Shown: positions 8,604 to 19,460, numbered from the stretch's first letter. The stretch is 64,000 nucleotides of DNA from Streptomyces sp. NBC_00193 (GCF_026342735.1 NZ_JAPEMM010000001.1:4650001-4714000), one strand, 5' to 3'. The notes: a model not told the origin generated them from the sequence alone. A program made the numbers and translations.

Positions 8604-8633
8604 TTGAACTGATCACAGAAGGGTCACTAGGGT
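8604..8633 (+). promoter_or_regulatory. candidate HrdB-type promoter of first NlpC/P60 gene
   Basis: TTGAAC (8604-8609), 18-bp spacer, TAGGGT (8628-8633). It predicts a transcript start near 8640 and a 100-nt leader before the GTG at 8741. Sequence match only. Confidence 0.5.
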
Positions 8634-8677
8634 CAGCTCAAACCTTCGTGCGGTAGTTCACTCATTCGGGGTGGCAG

Positions 8678-8741
8678 CGAAGGTGTCGCCGAGCTGTTTC
8701 TCGCGTTTTCGGCGGCTCTAGGAAGAAGGAGCTCGCCTTCG
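8678..8741 (+). promoter_or_regulatory. leader hairpin occluding the start of the NlpC/P60 gene
   Basis: CGAAGG (8678-8683) can pair with CCTTCG (8736-8741) and CGAGCT (8690-8695) with AGCTCG (8730-8735), burying the end of the Shine-Dalgarno (GAAGGAG) and the first base of the GTG. An alternative pairing, CGCCG (8687-8691) with CGGCG (8710-8714), would compete with it. Known c-di-AMP riboswitch motifs were looked for and not found. Confidence 0.35.
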
Positions 8742-9775
8742 TGGCGTCCCACCGTCGACCCAAGCAGCCGACCCGCATGCGCACCACCGTGCTCGGCGTC
8801 ACCGCGGCAGCCGCCGTGGTCCTCTCGGGGCAGGCCGCCAACGCCGCCCCCGCCAAGCCCAGCAAGGACGAGGTCAAGGCCAAGGTCGACGCCCTCTACG
8901 AAGAGGCGGAGCAGGCCACCGAGAAGTTCAACGGGGCCAAGGAGCGCCAGGACAAGCTCGAGACCGAGATCGGTCAGCTCCAGGACCAGGTCGCCCGCGG
9001 CCAGCAGGACCTCAACGCCCTGCGCGGCACGCTCGGTTCGATGGCCAGCGCCCAGTACCGCAGCGGCGGCATCGACCAGTCCCTCGCGCTCTTCCTCTCG
9101 GCGGACCCGGACAACTACCTCGACAAGGCCTCCACCCTGGAGCAGCTGAGCGGTCAGCAGGTCGAAGCGGTCCAGAAGATCCAGGCCAAGCAGCGCACCC
9201 TCGCGCAGCAGCGCCAGGAGGCCGCGGGCAAGCTCACCGACCTCGACGCCACCCGCAAGGAACTCGGCGAGAAGAAGAAGATCTCCTCGGACAAGCTCGC
9301 CGAGGCCCAGGCGCTCCTCAACTCGCTGACCGCACAGGAGCGGGCCGCGATCAAGGAAGAGGACTCCCGTGCCAGCCGAGGCGCCGACGGGCGCGCCCCC
9401 GACCTCGGCAGCGTGAAGCCCTCCGGCCGGGCCGGCGCCGCCCTCGCGGCCGCCCAGACCAAGATCGGCAGCGCGTACATATCCGGTCACGAAGGCCCCA
9501 ACTCGTTCGACTGCTCGGGTCTGACCCAGTGGGCGTACAAGCAGGCCAACGTGTCGATATCCCGCACCACCTACACGCAGGCCAACGACGGCACCCGGAT
9601 CGGCAAGAGCCAGCTCCAGCCGGGCGACCTGGTGTTCTTCTACGGCGACATCCACCACGTCGGCCTGTACGCGGGCGGCAACATGGTGCTGCACGCCTCG
9701 AACCCGCGCGGCGGCGTCAAGTACGAATCGATCAACAACATGCCGTTCCAGTTCGGAGTCCGCATCGGCGGCTGA
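8741..9775 (+). CDS. secreted NlpC/P60 peptidoglycan endopeptidase (paralogue 1)
   Basis: 344 aa. Basic N-terminus, hydrophobic core VLGVTAAAAVVLSG and AxA-type cleavage site (ANAAPA, near residue 35) give a Sec signal peptide. Residues about 40-210 are a coiled coil, as in RipA/CwlO-like hydrolases. The NlpC/P60 domain occupies the last ~110 residues: Cys258 in FDCSGLTQWAY and His306 in HHVGLYAG, with a third polar residue (LHAS His) downstream. It should cut peptide stems of peptidoglycan at the cell surface. GTG start with GAAGGAG upstream. The next gene is a paralogue with the same architecture. Confidence 0.93.
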   Translation: MASHRRPKQPTRMRTTVLGVTAAAAVVLSGQAANAAPAKPSKDEVKAKVDALYEEAEQATEKFNGAKERQDKLETEIGQLQDQVARGQQDLNALRGTLGSMASAQYRSGGIDQSLALFLSADPDNYLDKASTLEQLSGQQVEAVQKIQAKQRTLAQQRQEAAGKLTDLDATRKELGEKKKISSDKLAEAQALLNSLTAQERAAIKEEDSRASRGADGRAPDLGSVKPSGRAGAALAAAQTKIGSAYISGHEGPNSFDCSGLTQWAYKQANVSISRTTYTQANDGTRIGKSQLQPGDLVFFYGDIHHVGLYAGGNMVLHASNPRGGVKYESINNMPFQFGVRIGG

Positions 9776-9855
9776 CGCCCGCGCCCTCCACGGGCCCGCC
9801 CGGACGCGCCGTACACCGCCCATCCGGGCGAATTCCGAGGCCCCGCTCTGACCAC

Positions 9856-9891
9856 ACGCCCCGCCGGTGACCTGCGTCTCCGACGGGGCGT
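9856..9891 (+). terminator. hairpin after first NlpC/P60 gene
   Basis: ACGCCCCG (9856-9863) pairs with CGGGGCGT (9884-9891), with partial extension inside. It lies 80 bp past the stop and in front of the second gene's candidate promoter. Confidence 0.5.
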
Positions 9892-9916
9892 CACTGTGCG
9901 TGCCCTCCGGAGGTCG

Positions 9917-9946
9917 TTGGCCGGTGCCCTCCCGCGCGGCTACTGT
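9917..9946 (+). promoter_or_regulatory. candidate promoter of second NlpC/P60 gene
   Basis: TTGGCC (9917-9922), 18-bp spacer, TACTGT (9941-9946). Supports separate transcription of the two paralogues. Sequence match only. Confidence 0.4.
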
Positions 9947-10026
9947 CTGCCAGCGCGGAACCCCGGCACACGGCCGTCCACGGAGGGCGGACCCGGGTCC
10001 CGCCCAGCAGGAGGGAGCGGTTTCAC

Positions 10027-11079
10027 GTGGCGTCCCATCGCCGGTCCGGGCCCAGCGCCCTCGACCGGAACACCAAGGTCACCGTCCTCACCGCCGCCGC
10101 GGCGGGAGCAGCGGTGGCCATGTCGGGCGCACCCGCCGGTGCGGCCCCCGGCCTCCCGCAGGAGCCCTCCACGGGCACCCGCGCCCAGGTCGACCGGCTC
10201 TTCGAAGAGGCCGAACAGGCCACCGAACGCTTCAACCAGGCGGGCGAGCGAGCCGGCCGGCTCCGCACCGAAGTCGCCCGGGTCCAGGACGCGGTGGCCC
10301 GCGGACAGGACCGCATCAACACCATGCGCGGGGTGCTCGGCGCCTACGCCGGAGCCCAGTACCGGGCCGGCGGCATCGACCCCGCCGTCGAGCTGATGCT
10401 CTCCGACGACCCGGACGACTACCTCGCCAAGGCCGCCGCCCTCGACCGGCTGTCCGGCCGGCAGGCCCGCCAGCTCGACGAACTGCGCTCCGAGCAGCGC
10501 CGCCTCGGCCAGGAACGCCAGGAGGCCTCCCGCAAGCTCGCCGAACTCGACGCCCTGCGCGCCGACGTGGCGAAGGAGAAGCGCGCCGTCACCGCCAAGC
10601 TGGCCGCCGCCCGCCGGCTGCTGAACGCGATGCCCTCGCAGGAGCGCGCCGACTTCGACCGGGCCTCGCGCTCCGGCGGCCGCCCCGACGCCCTGCCCGA
10701 ACTCCCCGACCCCGCGGCCTCCGGACCCTCCTCCGGGCGCGCCATGACCGCCGTGATGGCGGCCCGGTCCGCCGTGGGACGGCCCTACGTATGGGGATCC
10801 ACCGGCCCCTCCGGCTTCGACTGCTCCGGACTGATGGTGTGGTCGTACCGGCAGGCGGGCGTCGCCCTGCCGCGCACCTCACAGGCGCAGCGGCACGCCG
10901 GGCGCCGGGTCCCGCTGTCGGAGGCGCGCCCGGGGGACCTGGTGACCTACCGCTCGGACGCCAGCCACGTCGGCATGTACGTCGGCAACGGCCAGGTGGT
11001 GCACGCCCCGTACCCGGGGGCCCGGGTGCGGTACGACCCGGTCGGGATGATGCCGGTCTCCTCGGTGACCCGGCCCTGA
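10027..11079 (+). CDS. secreted NlpC/P60 peptidoglycan endopeptidase (paralogue 2)
   Basis: 350 aa, paralogue of the preceding gene along its whole length: same MASHRR start, signal peptide ending near APAGAAPG, coiled coil (about 50-220), and C-terminal NlpC/P60 domain with Cys266 in FDCSGLMVWSY and His314 in SHVGMYVG. GTG start after AGGAGGGAG. Compared with paralogue 1 the catalytic domain surface residues differ (for example YRSD replaces FYGD before the catalytic His), so substrates or timing may have diverged after a tandem duplication. Followed after 22 bp by the lipoprotein metallopeptidase gene. Confidence 0.93.
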   Translation: MASHRRSGPSALDRNTKVTVLTAAAAGAAVAMSGAPAGAAPGLPQEPSTGTRAQVDRLFEEAEQATERFNQAGERAGRLRTEVARVQDAVARGQDRINTMRGVLGAYAGAQYRAGGIDPAVELMLSDDPDDYLAKAAALDRLSGRQARQLDELRSEQRRLGQERQEASRKLAELDALRADVAKEKRAVTAKLAAARRLLNAMPSQERADFDRASRSGGRPDALPELPDPAASGPSSGRAMTAVMAARSAVGRPYVWGSTGPSGFDCSGLMVWSYRQAGVALPRTSQAQRHAGRRVPLSEARPGDLVTYRSDASHVGMYVGNGQVVHAPYPGARVRYDPVGMMPVSSVTRP

Positions 11080-11101
11080 GAGCTGTGCTGCGTACGATCG
11101 G

Positions 11102-12298
11102 GTGATGCTCCCGGTCCTGGGCCGTACACCTCGCCGTCCGCCGCGTCGCCGCGCACTGCCGCTGGTGCTGCTCTGCCTGCTGCTGCTCTGCGTACCGCTC
11201 GCCGGATGCGGCTCCGGTTCCGGTTCTCCTTCCGGTTCCGGGTCCGGGGCCCCCTCGGCTTCGGCGGACCCCGCCGAGCGGGAGGTCCGGCGGGCCGTCG
11301 CCGCCTGGTCGGCGGCCCCGCCCGCGGCCCTCGCGGCGATCCCGCTGGAGGGATGGTCGTACGAGGTCTCCACGGTCCGGGTGGAAGGCGTACGGGCCTT
11401 CGCGCGCGCCGAGCTGCGCTACCGGCTCACCGGCTACGACGCCGCCCCGGCCGGCTCCGCCCGCGAGGTGGAGCTCGCCCGCGACGGCGGCGCCTGGACG
11501 GTGACCGCCGACCGGCCCGCCCCCGGAGCCCTGCCCCAGCTGTGGGACCAGGGCCCGGTGTCCGTGGAGCGCGGGGCGCACGCCCTGGTGCTCGGCGGCG
11601 CCGGCCAGAGCTCCGGCTCCCTCTCCGCGATCGCCGCCGAGGCCGACAGGGCGGTGCCCGCGGCGAGCGCGGCCTGGCCGCGGCCGTGGGCGGGGCGCGT
11701 GGTGGTGCTGGTGCCGGGCTCGCTGGACGCGATGGCGGCGCTGCTGGGGCGGCCCGCGGACGAGTACCGGGGCCTGGGCGCCGTCACCACCGGGCGGACC
11801 GGGGCGGGACCGGCGCCCGCCGACCGGGTCGTGGTGAACCCGGAGGGGTACGGGCAGCTCACGGCGGAGGGCCGCCAGGTGATCCTGACCCACGAGACCA
11901 CCCACGTGGCGACCCGGGCGGCGACCACGTCCCGGACCCCGCTCTGGCTCTCCGAGGGCTTCGCGGACTGGGCCGCGTACCGCGACAGCGACCGGGGCCC
12001 GGCCGAGGTCGCGCCGGCCCTCGCCCGCGCGGTGCGGCAGGGCGATCTGCCGGGGGCGCTCCCCGAGGCCGGTGCCTTCGCCTTCGGCGGGGACGCGGAC
12101 GCGCTGGCGCGGGCCTACGAGGGCTCCTGGCTGGCCTGCCGGCTCATCGCCCGCCGGTGGGGGGACGCGGCACTGGTCTCCCTGTACGAGAAGTCCGGCC
12201 GGGAGTCCCTCCCGACGGCGCTCACGGAGGCCCTCGGGACGGATCCCGCCGCCCTGACCCGTGCCTGGCAACAGGAACTGACCCGGCAGTTCCGCTAG
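11102..12298 (+). CDS. lipoprotein with gluzincin-type metallopeptidase motif
   Basis: 398 aa. A signal peptide with a Leu-rich core ends in the lipobox LAGC (Cys36), so the protein should be lipid-anchored outside the cell. Ser/Gly linker follows. The zinc site HETTH (H264-H268) with a downstream Glu (LSEGFADW, E285) is the HExxH...E arrangement of gluzincins; the family is often annotated only as hypothetical. GTG 11102 is directly followed by ATG 11105, either of which may be used. Immediately downstream of the cell-wall hydrolase pair, suggesting a cell-envelope role. Substrate unknown. Confidence 0.8.
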   Translation: MMLPVLGRTPRRPPRRRALPLVLLCLLLLCVPLAGCGSGSGSPSGSGSGAPSASADPAEREVRRAVAAWSAAPPAALAAIPLEGWSYEVSTVRVEGVRAFARAELRYRLTGYDAAPAGSAREVELARDGGAWTVTADRPAPGALPQLWDQGPVSVERGAHALVLGGAGQSSGSLSAIAAEADRAVPAASAAWPRPWAGRVVVLVPGSLDAMAALLGRPADEYRGLGAVTTGRTGAGPAPADRVVVNPEGYGQLTAEGRQVILTHETTHVATRAATTSRTPLWLSEGFADWAAYRDSDRGPAEVAPALARAVRQGDLPGALPEAGAFAFGGDADALARAYEGSWLACRLIARRWGDAALVSLYEKSGRESLPTALTEALGTDPAALTRAWQQELTRQFR

Positions 12299-12316
12299 CC
12301 CGCGCCGCGGTCACAG

Positions 12317-12615
12317 GGTGCGGCGCCGTCGCCGGGGACCAGCCCCCGGACCCCCGCTCCTCAAGCGCCGGAGGGGCTGGATTCTGGCCGGCGCAGGCTG
12401 CACGTTGCGCCACGGATGGCGCTGCGGGCTGGATTGCCCGCAGGGCAATTTCAGCCCCGCCGGCGTTTGAGGCGCGGGGTCTGGGGCGGAGCCCCAGGGG
12501 CCTTGGGCGCAGCCCCGGCTCCGACGGTCCGGCCCGCGCGGCCCGTACGCCCGTTCCGCAGGCTGCGCACCCGCACGCCCCCCCGCAGGGGGCTCCGCAC
12601 CGCCGGGGCCTCGGG
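12317..12615 (+). repeat. dispersed palindromic intergenic repeat, copy A
   Basis: Occupies the 359-bp gap before the mannosyltransferase gene. Contains the left core (CTCAAGCGCCGGAGGGGCTGG) within 20-base pieces at about 12359-12380 and its inverted mate CAGCCCCGCCGGCGTTTGAGG near 12453-12474, then the GGTCTGGGGCGGAGCCCCAG module. The inner segment between arms (about 12380-12453) is unlike the other copies. No gene is visible in the stretch. Confidence 0.85.
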
Positions 12616-12657
12616 GCCGCGGGGAGCCGCCGTGACCTCCGGTAGGGTCGGCAGGCG

Positions 12658-13800
12658 ATGGACAAGACGCTGATCGTGACCAACGACTTCCCGCCGCGGC
12701 CGGGGGGCATCCAGGCCTTCCTGCACAACATGGCGCTGCGACTGGACCCCGACCGGGTCGTGGTCTACGCCTCCACCTGGAAGCACTCCGCGGAGGGCCG
12801 GGAAGCCACCGCCGCCTTCGACGCGGAGCAGCCCTTCCAGGTGGTCCGCGACCGTACGACGATGCTGCTGCCGACCCCCCGGGTCACCCGCCGGGCCGTG
12901 GGCCTGCTGCGCGAACACGGCTGCTCGTCGGTGTGGTTCGGCGCGGCGGCCCCGCTGGGCCTGATGGGCCCCGCCCTGCGCCGGGCGGGCGCCCGCCGGA
13001 TCGTGGCGACCACGCACGGGCACGAGGCGGGCTGGGCGCAGCTGCCGGTCGCGCGCCAACTGCTGCGGCGCATCGGCGAGGGCACGGACACCCTGACCTA
13101 CCTGGGGGAGTACACCCGTTCGCGGATCGCCCCGGCCCTGACGGACCGCGCGGCGGTGCGCATGACGCAGCTCCCGCCGGGGGTGGACGAGAAGACCTTC
13201 CACCCGGGGTCGGGCGGTGCCGAGGTCCGGGCGCGGCTGGGTCTGACGGACCGGCCGGTGGTCGTCTGCGTCTCCCGGCTCGTTCCCCGCAAGGGCCAGG
13301 ACACGCTGATCGAGGCGATGCCCCGGATCCTGGCGGCCCTGCCGGACGCCGTCCTGCTGATCGTGGGCGGCGGCCCCTACGAGGCCGACCTGCGGGCCCT
13401 GGCCGTCTCGACCGGGGTCGCGGAGTCCGTGGTGTTCACGGGAGCGGTCCCGTGGTCCGAACTGCCCGCCCACTACGGGGCGGGGGACGTCTTCGCGATG
13501 CCCTGCCGGACCCGGCGCGGCGGGCTCGACGTGGAGGGCCTGGGCATCGTCTACCTGGAGGCCTCCGCCACCGGCCTGCCGGTGATCGCCGGCGACTCCG
13601 GAGGCGCTCCGGACGCCGTACTGGACGGGGAGACGGGCTGGGTGGTCCGCGGCGGGGCCCCGGCCGAGACCGCGGACCGTGTCGTCGCCCTGCTCCGGGA
13701 CCCGGCCCTGCGCGCGCGCATGGGCGAGCGCGGCCGTGCCTGGGTCGAGGAGAAGTGGCGCTGGGACCTGCTGGCGGAGCGCCTGCGCGAGCTGCTGTAG
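12658..13800 (+). CDS. pimB: GT4 glycosyltransferase, PimB-like mannosyltransferase
   Basis: 380 aa, GT-B fold. N-terminal acceptor domain starts TLIVTNDFPPRPGGIQAF with the glycine-rich loop; C-terminal nucleotide-sugar domain has VSRLVPRKGQDTLIEAM and the retaining-GT4 Ex7E motif in VEGLGIVYLEAS. This pattern matches PimB/PimB' enzymes that add the second mannose from GDP-mannose to phosphatidylinositol monomannoside at the cytoplasmic face of the membrane. Substrate assignment rests on family resemblance. Starts right after repeat copy A. Confidence 0.85.
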   Translation: MDKTLIVTNDFPPRPGGIQAFLHNMALRLDPDRVVVYASTWKHSAEGREATAAFDAEQPFQVVRDRTTMLLPTPRVTRRAVGLLREHGCSSVWFGAAAPLGLMGPALRRAGARRIVATTHGHEAGWAQLPVARQLLRRIGEGTDTLTYLGEYTRSRIAPALTDRAAVRMTQLPPGVDEKTFHPGSGGAEVRARLGLTDRPVVVCVSRLVPRKGQDTLIEAMPRILAALPDAVLLIVGGGPYEADLRALAVSTGVAESVVFTGAVPWSELPAHYGAGDVFAMPCRTRRGGLDVEGLGIVYLEASATGLPVIAGDSGGAPDAVLDGETGWVVRGGAPAETADRVVALLRDPALRARMGERGRAWVEEKWRWDLLAERLRELL

Positions 13801-14004
13801 TACCCCGCCGTGACCCCCGCCGCCGGGTCCCCTTTCCGTACGGAGGGGGGATTATCGCGCCCAACGGCCGATCGCGGGCAGAGTTGATCAAACCGCCCGG
13901 GCCGCGGCGGGGTCCGCCTACGGTCGAGCCATGTCTGACTGTTACTCAGAAGCGTGTCAGTGCGGGTTATGGCCGGTTGGGCGGAATCCGCTCATGATGC
14001 GGCC

Positions 14005-15621
14005 ATGACACCAAACCTGACACGTCGTCATGTTCTCGGTCTCGGCGCCCTGCAGACCGCGGCGGCCCTCGGCTTCACCCGGATCGGCCTGCAGTCCGCG
14101 GCGGCCGCCGAGCCCGCGGCCGCCGCGTACGCCCCGGCCATCGTCGTCGGCTCCGGCTACGGATCCGCCGTCGCCGCGCTCCGCCTCGGGCAGGCCGGCG
14201 TGCGGACCGTCGTCCTGGAGATGGGCCGGCTCTGGGACACCCCGGGCGCCGACGGGAAGGTCTTCCCCGCCACCTCCGCCCCCGACCAGCGCTCGATGTG
14301 GTTCCGCAACCGCACCGAGGCCCCGCTCGCCCAGTTCCTCTGGCTGGACGTGGTCAACCGCAACATCAGCCCGTACCCCGGCGTCCTGGACCGGGTGAAC
14401 TACGGGGACATGTCGGTGTACGTGGGCCGCGGCGTCGGCGGCGGCTCCCTGGTCAACGGCGGTATGGCGCCCACGCCGAAGCGCTCGTACTTCACCGAGG
14501 TCATGCCCCGGGTGGACGCCGACGAGATGTACGGCACCTACTACCCCCGGGCCCGCGCCATGCTCGGGGTCAACGACATCGACCCGGCCTGGTTCGAGTC
14601 CACCGAGTGGTACCGCTTCGCCCGGATCTCCCGCAAGCACGCCCAGAAGACCGGGCTGAGGACCACCTTCGTCCCCAACGTCTACGACTTCGAGTACATG
14701 AAGCGCGAGGCCGCCGGCACCGCCACCAGATCGGCCCTCGCAGGCGAGGTCATCTACGGCAACAACCACGGCAAGAAGAGCGTGGACAAGACCTACCTCG
14801 CCGCCGCCCTGGGCACGGGGAACGTCACCATCGAGACCATGCAGCGCGTGGTCGGCGTGCGGCAGGACCCGGCCGGCGGCTACGTCCTGACCGTCCAGAC
14901 CAGTGACCTCACCGGCCGCGTCACCCAGGTCCGCGAACTGGGCTGCAAGCAGCTCTTCCTCGGCGCCGGCAGCCTCGGTACCACCGAGATCCTGCTGCGC
15001 GCCCGCGAGACCGGCACCCTGCCCGCCCTGAACGACAAGGTGGGCCTCGGCTGGGGCCACAACGGCAACGTCATGACCGCCCGCGCCAACCACCTGTGGG
15101 ACACGGTCGGCGCCAACCAGGCCACCATGCCCGCCCTCGGCATCGACGACTGGGACAACGCCTCGAACCCGGTCTTCGCCGAGATCGCCCCGCTCCCGAT
15201 GGGGTTCGAGCACTGGATCTCGATGTACCTGGCCATCACCAAGAACCCGGAGCGCGGGCACTTCACCTACGACGCCGCCAGCGACTCGGCGAAGCTCCAG
15301 TGGACCCGGGACCAGAACACCCCGTCCGTGCAGGCCGCCAAGCGCCTGTTCGACCGGATCAACCGGGCCAACTTCACCATCTACCGCTACGACCTCTTCG
15401 GCGACAACAAGAACTTCGCCGACAACTTCACCTACCACCCGCTGGGCGGCTGCGTCCTCGGGGACGCGACCGACGACTTCGGCCGCGTCAAGGGCTACCA
15501 GGGCCTCTACGTCACCGACAGCTCGCTGATCCCCGGATCGCTCGGCGTGAACCCCTTCGTGACCGTCACCGCGCTCGCGGAGCGGAACATGGCGCGGGTC
15601 CTCGCCGAGGACCCGCGCTAG
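14005..15621 (+). CDS. secreted cholesterol oxidase (GMC family)
   Basis: 538 aa from ATG 14005. A Tat-type signal peptide is visible (TRRHVLGLGALQ then an Ala-rich AxA region), as expected for a protein exported with FAD bound. FAD motif VVGSGYGSAVAALRLG; the block WLDVVNRNISPYPGVLDRVNYG and VGRGVGGGSLVNGGMAP match Streptomyces ChoA-type cholesterol oxidases as I recall them. Predicted catalytic residues are present: Glu393 (FAEIAP), His478 (YHPLGG) and Asn516 (GVNPF). It oxidises and isomerises cholesterol to cholest-4-en-3-one with H2O2 release. The frame can be extended to 13954, but 14005 gives the proper twin-arginine N-terminus. Confidence 0.93.
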   Translation: MTPNLTRRHVLGLGALQTAAALGFTRIGLQSAAAAEPAAAAYAPAIVVGSGYGSAVAALRLGQAGVRTVVLEMGRLWDTPGADGKVFPATSAPDQRSMWFRNRTEAPLAQFLWLDVVNRNISPYPGVLDRVNYGDMSVYVGRGVGGGSLVNGGMAPTPKRSYFTEVMPRVDADEMYGTYYPRARAMLGVNDIDPAWFESTEWYRFARISRKHAQKTGLRTTFVPNVYDFEYMKREAAGTATRSALAGEVIYGNNHGKKSVDKTYLAAALGTGNVTIETMQRVVGVRQDPAGGYVLTVQTSDLTGRVTQVRELGCKQLFLGAGSLGTTEILLRARETGTLPALNDKVGLGWGHNGNVMTARANHLWDTVGANQATMPALGIDDWDNASNPVFAEIAPLPMGFEHWISMYLAITKNPERGHFTYDAASDSAKLQWTRDQNTPSVQAAKRLFDRINRANFTIYRYDLFGDNKNFADNFTYHPLGGCVLGDATDDFGRVKGYQGLYVTDSSLIPGSLGVNPFVTVTALAERNMARVLAEDPR

Positions 15622-15637
15622 CCCGGGAAGGCCCGCA

Positions 15638-17434
<1,797 letters not shown>

Positions 17435-17662
17435 GACTGCTGCTCCTCTGGGCGCCATCGCCACCATGTGGACCGACGCGACGTTACCCACCGGTAGGCG
17501 GTTCCGGATAGAGGGAACCGGCCAGATGTTCCCTGCGTCACATGTCGCGGCCGTGTCCTGCCGACATTAGTCGACCCGCTTTGCGACTCGGAAGTAACCG
17601 CAGGTCCGGCCGCCTGAGCCGATTCCCTCCCCGCGGTGGCCCGGCCCGCCTAGGGTGGCCGC

Positions 17663-18457
17663 ATGGGTGGCTCTATGGGTGGCACTAAGAACCGGACACG
17701 GATCCATGTGGTCAGCGACGTCCACGGCAACACCGAGGCCCTGGCACGGGCCGGGGAAGGCGCCGACGCGCTGATCTGCCTGGGCGACCTCGTCCTGTTC
17801 CTCGACTACGCCGACCACTCGCGCGGCATCTTCCCCGACCTCTTCGGCGTCGAGAACGCCGACCACATCGTCGAACTGCGCACCGCGCGCCGTTTCGAGG
17901 AGGCCCGGGAGTTCGCCCGCGGACTGTGGGCCGGGCTGGACCGGGAACGGCTCGTCGAGGGCGCCGTCCGGCGCCAGTACGCCGAGATGTTCGCCGCCTT
18001 CCCCCGGCCCACGTACGCCACGTACGGCAATGTCGACATCCCCGGGCTCTGGTCCGAGTACGCCGGCCCCGGACTCACCGTGCTCGACGGGCAGCGGGTC
18101 GAGATCGGGGGCCGGGTCTTCGGCTTCGTCGGCGGCGGCCTGCCCTCGCCGATGCGCACGCCCTACGAGGTGCCCGAGGAGGAGTACGCGGCCAAGGTGG
18201 AGGCGCTGGGCGAGGTCGACGTGCTGTGCTCGCACATCCCGCCGGAGGTGCCCGAGCTCTGCTACGACACGGTGGCCCGGCGCTTCGAGCGGGGGAGCGG
18301 GGCGCTGCTCGCCGCGATCCGCCGGGTCCGGCCCCGGTACGCGCTCTTCGGCCACGTCCACCAGCCGCTCGCCCGCAGGATGCGGATCGGCGCCACCGAG
18401 TGCGTGAACGTCGGGCACTTCGCCGCCACCGGAAGGCCGTGGGCCCTGGAGTGGTGA
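17663..18457 (+). CDS. metallophosphoesterase
   Basis: 264 aa calcineurin-like phosphoesterase. The five metal motifs are in order: DVHGN (near residue 19), GDLV, GNVD (YGNVDIPG), a His in CSHIPPEV, and GHVH (FGHVHQPL). Binuclear metal site expected, cytosolic. Divergent from the acyl-CoA ligase gene. Substrate cannot be read from the sequence. Confidence 0.9.
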   Translation: MGGSMGGTKNRTRIHVVSDVHGNTEALARAGEGADALICLGDLVLFLDYADHSRGIFPDLFGVENADHIVELRTARRFEEAREFARGLWAGLDRERLVEGAVRRQYAEMFAAFPRPTYATYGNVDIPGLWSEYAGPGLTVLDGQRVEIGGRVFGFVGGGLPSPMRTPYEVPEEEYAAKVEALGEVDVLCSHIPPEVPELCYDTVARRFERGSGALLAAIRRVRPRYALFGHVHQPLARRMRIGATECVNVGHFAATGRPWALEW

Positions 18458-18541
18458 GGTCATGACGCGCGATAGCCTTCACGCGGCGGCCCCAGGGCCG
18501 TCCGCACACTTCCTCGAACTCCCCCCGGAGGAGCGACCGCG

Positions 18542-18997
18542 ATGGCGGAACACACCAGCTCGAGCATCACGATCGAGGCGGCCCCGGCCGACGTCATGGC
18601 CGTGATCGCCGACTTCGCCCGCTACCCGGAATGGACCGGCGAGGTGAAGGAGGCCGAGGTACTGGCGAAGGACGACGCCGGCCGGGCCTCTCTCGTCCGG
18701 CTGCTGCTGGACGCGGGCGCGATCAAGGACGACCACACGCTGGCCTACACCTGGCCGGCCGAGAACACGGTCAGCTGGACGCTGGACAAGTCCCAGATGC
18801 TGAGGCAGCTCGACGGGTCCTACCAGCTGGCGCCGGTCGCGGGCGGTGCGCGCACCGAGGTCACTTACTCCCTGACGGTGGACGTCAAGATCCCGATGCT
18901 CGGCATGATCAAGCGCAAGGCGGAGAAGGTCATCATCGACCGCGCACTGGCGGGCCTGAAGAAGCGCGTGGAAAGCCGCCCCGGCAAGCGTTTGTAA
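18542..18997 (+). CDS. SRPBCC (START-like) family protein
   Basis: 151 aa. Helix-grip fold features: N-terminal beta strand SSSITIEAAPADVMAVIADFARYPEWTG (shown here as family signature across strands), internal WPAENTVSWTLD, and a long C-terminal helix ending in KKRVESRPGKRL. Such proteins bind hydrophobic ligands (polyketide-cyclase/dehydrase family) but most are uncharacterised. ATG follows GGAGGAG. Lies 84 bp past the phosphoesterase. Confidence 0.88.
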   Translation: MAEHTSSSITIEAAPADVMAVIADFARYPEWTGEVKEAEVLAKDDAGRASLVRLLLDAGAIKDDHTLAYTWPAENTVSWTLDKSQMLRQLDGSYQLAPVAGGARTEVTYSLTVDVKIPMLGMIKRKAEKVIIDRALAGLKKRVESRPGKRL

Positions 18998-19018
18998 CGC
19001 GCCGCACCCCTTCTTGAC

Positions 19019-19460
19019 GCGCCGCTCGCGCGGTGCGGCCCTGGCGGGCCTTACCGGCTTCGCATCGCTGAGCCGGACTCCGTCCGGCGTTGGCGGGTCG
19101 GTGGCGGTGCCACTGCCGTCTGGCGTGGGGGCCGGTGGGCGGGTGCGGCTTGGTTGGCCCTGCGGGGCTTGGTCCCCTACCCGCCCTTCGACCGTTCCCC
19201 GGGGCTGCGCCCCGGACCCGTAGCCGGGTGCGGCGCTGCTGCCGGGGGCCAGCCCCCGGGCCCCCGCTCCTCAAACGCCGGAGGGGCTGGGTACATCCAG
19301 CCTCGCCGGCGTTTGAGGCGCGGGGTCTGGGGCGGAGCCCCAGGGTCCTTCCGGGTCCGGGCAGCGCCCGGGGCACCCCACTCAGCCCCGCCGGCGTTTG
19401 AGGCGCGGGTCCGGGCAGCGCCCGGGGAACGGTGGAAGGGCGGGTAGGGGACCCAGCCCC
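19019..19460 (+). repeat. dispersed palindromic intergenic repeat, copy B
   Basis: Fills the 539-bp gap between the SRPBCC and ATPase genes. Left flank has the GTGCGGCCCTGGCGGGCC and GGACTCCGTCCGGCG modules; the core CTCAAACGCCGGAGGGGCTGG (about 19269) faces CAGCCTCGCCGGCGTTTGAGG (about 19298) with a spacer of only ~9 bp; a second right-arm copy occurs near 19386, followed by the CGGGGAACGGTGGAAGGGCG module. So this copy has a partial internal duplication. No gene seen. Confidence 0.88.

Noticed and set aside
8484..8740. c-di-AMP (ydaO-type) riboswitch before the NlpC/P60 gene
   Set aside because: Such switches precede wall hydrolases in streptomycetes, but the conserved core was not found in this leader.
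12316..12620. small ORFs inside repeat copies (all six sites)
   Set aside because: Frames in the repeats encode Pro/Gly/Arg shadow peptides such as PPDPRSSNAGGAG in many copies; they follow the repeat, not coding statistics.
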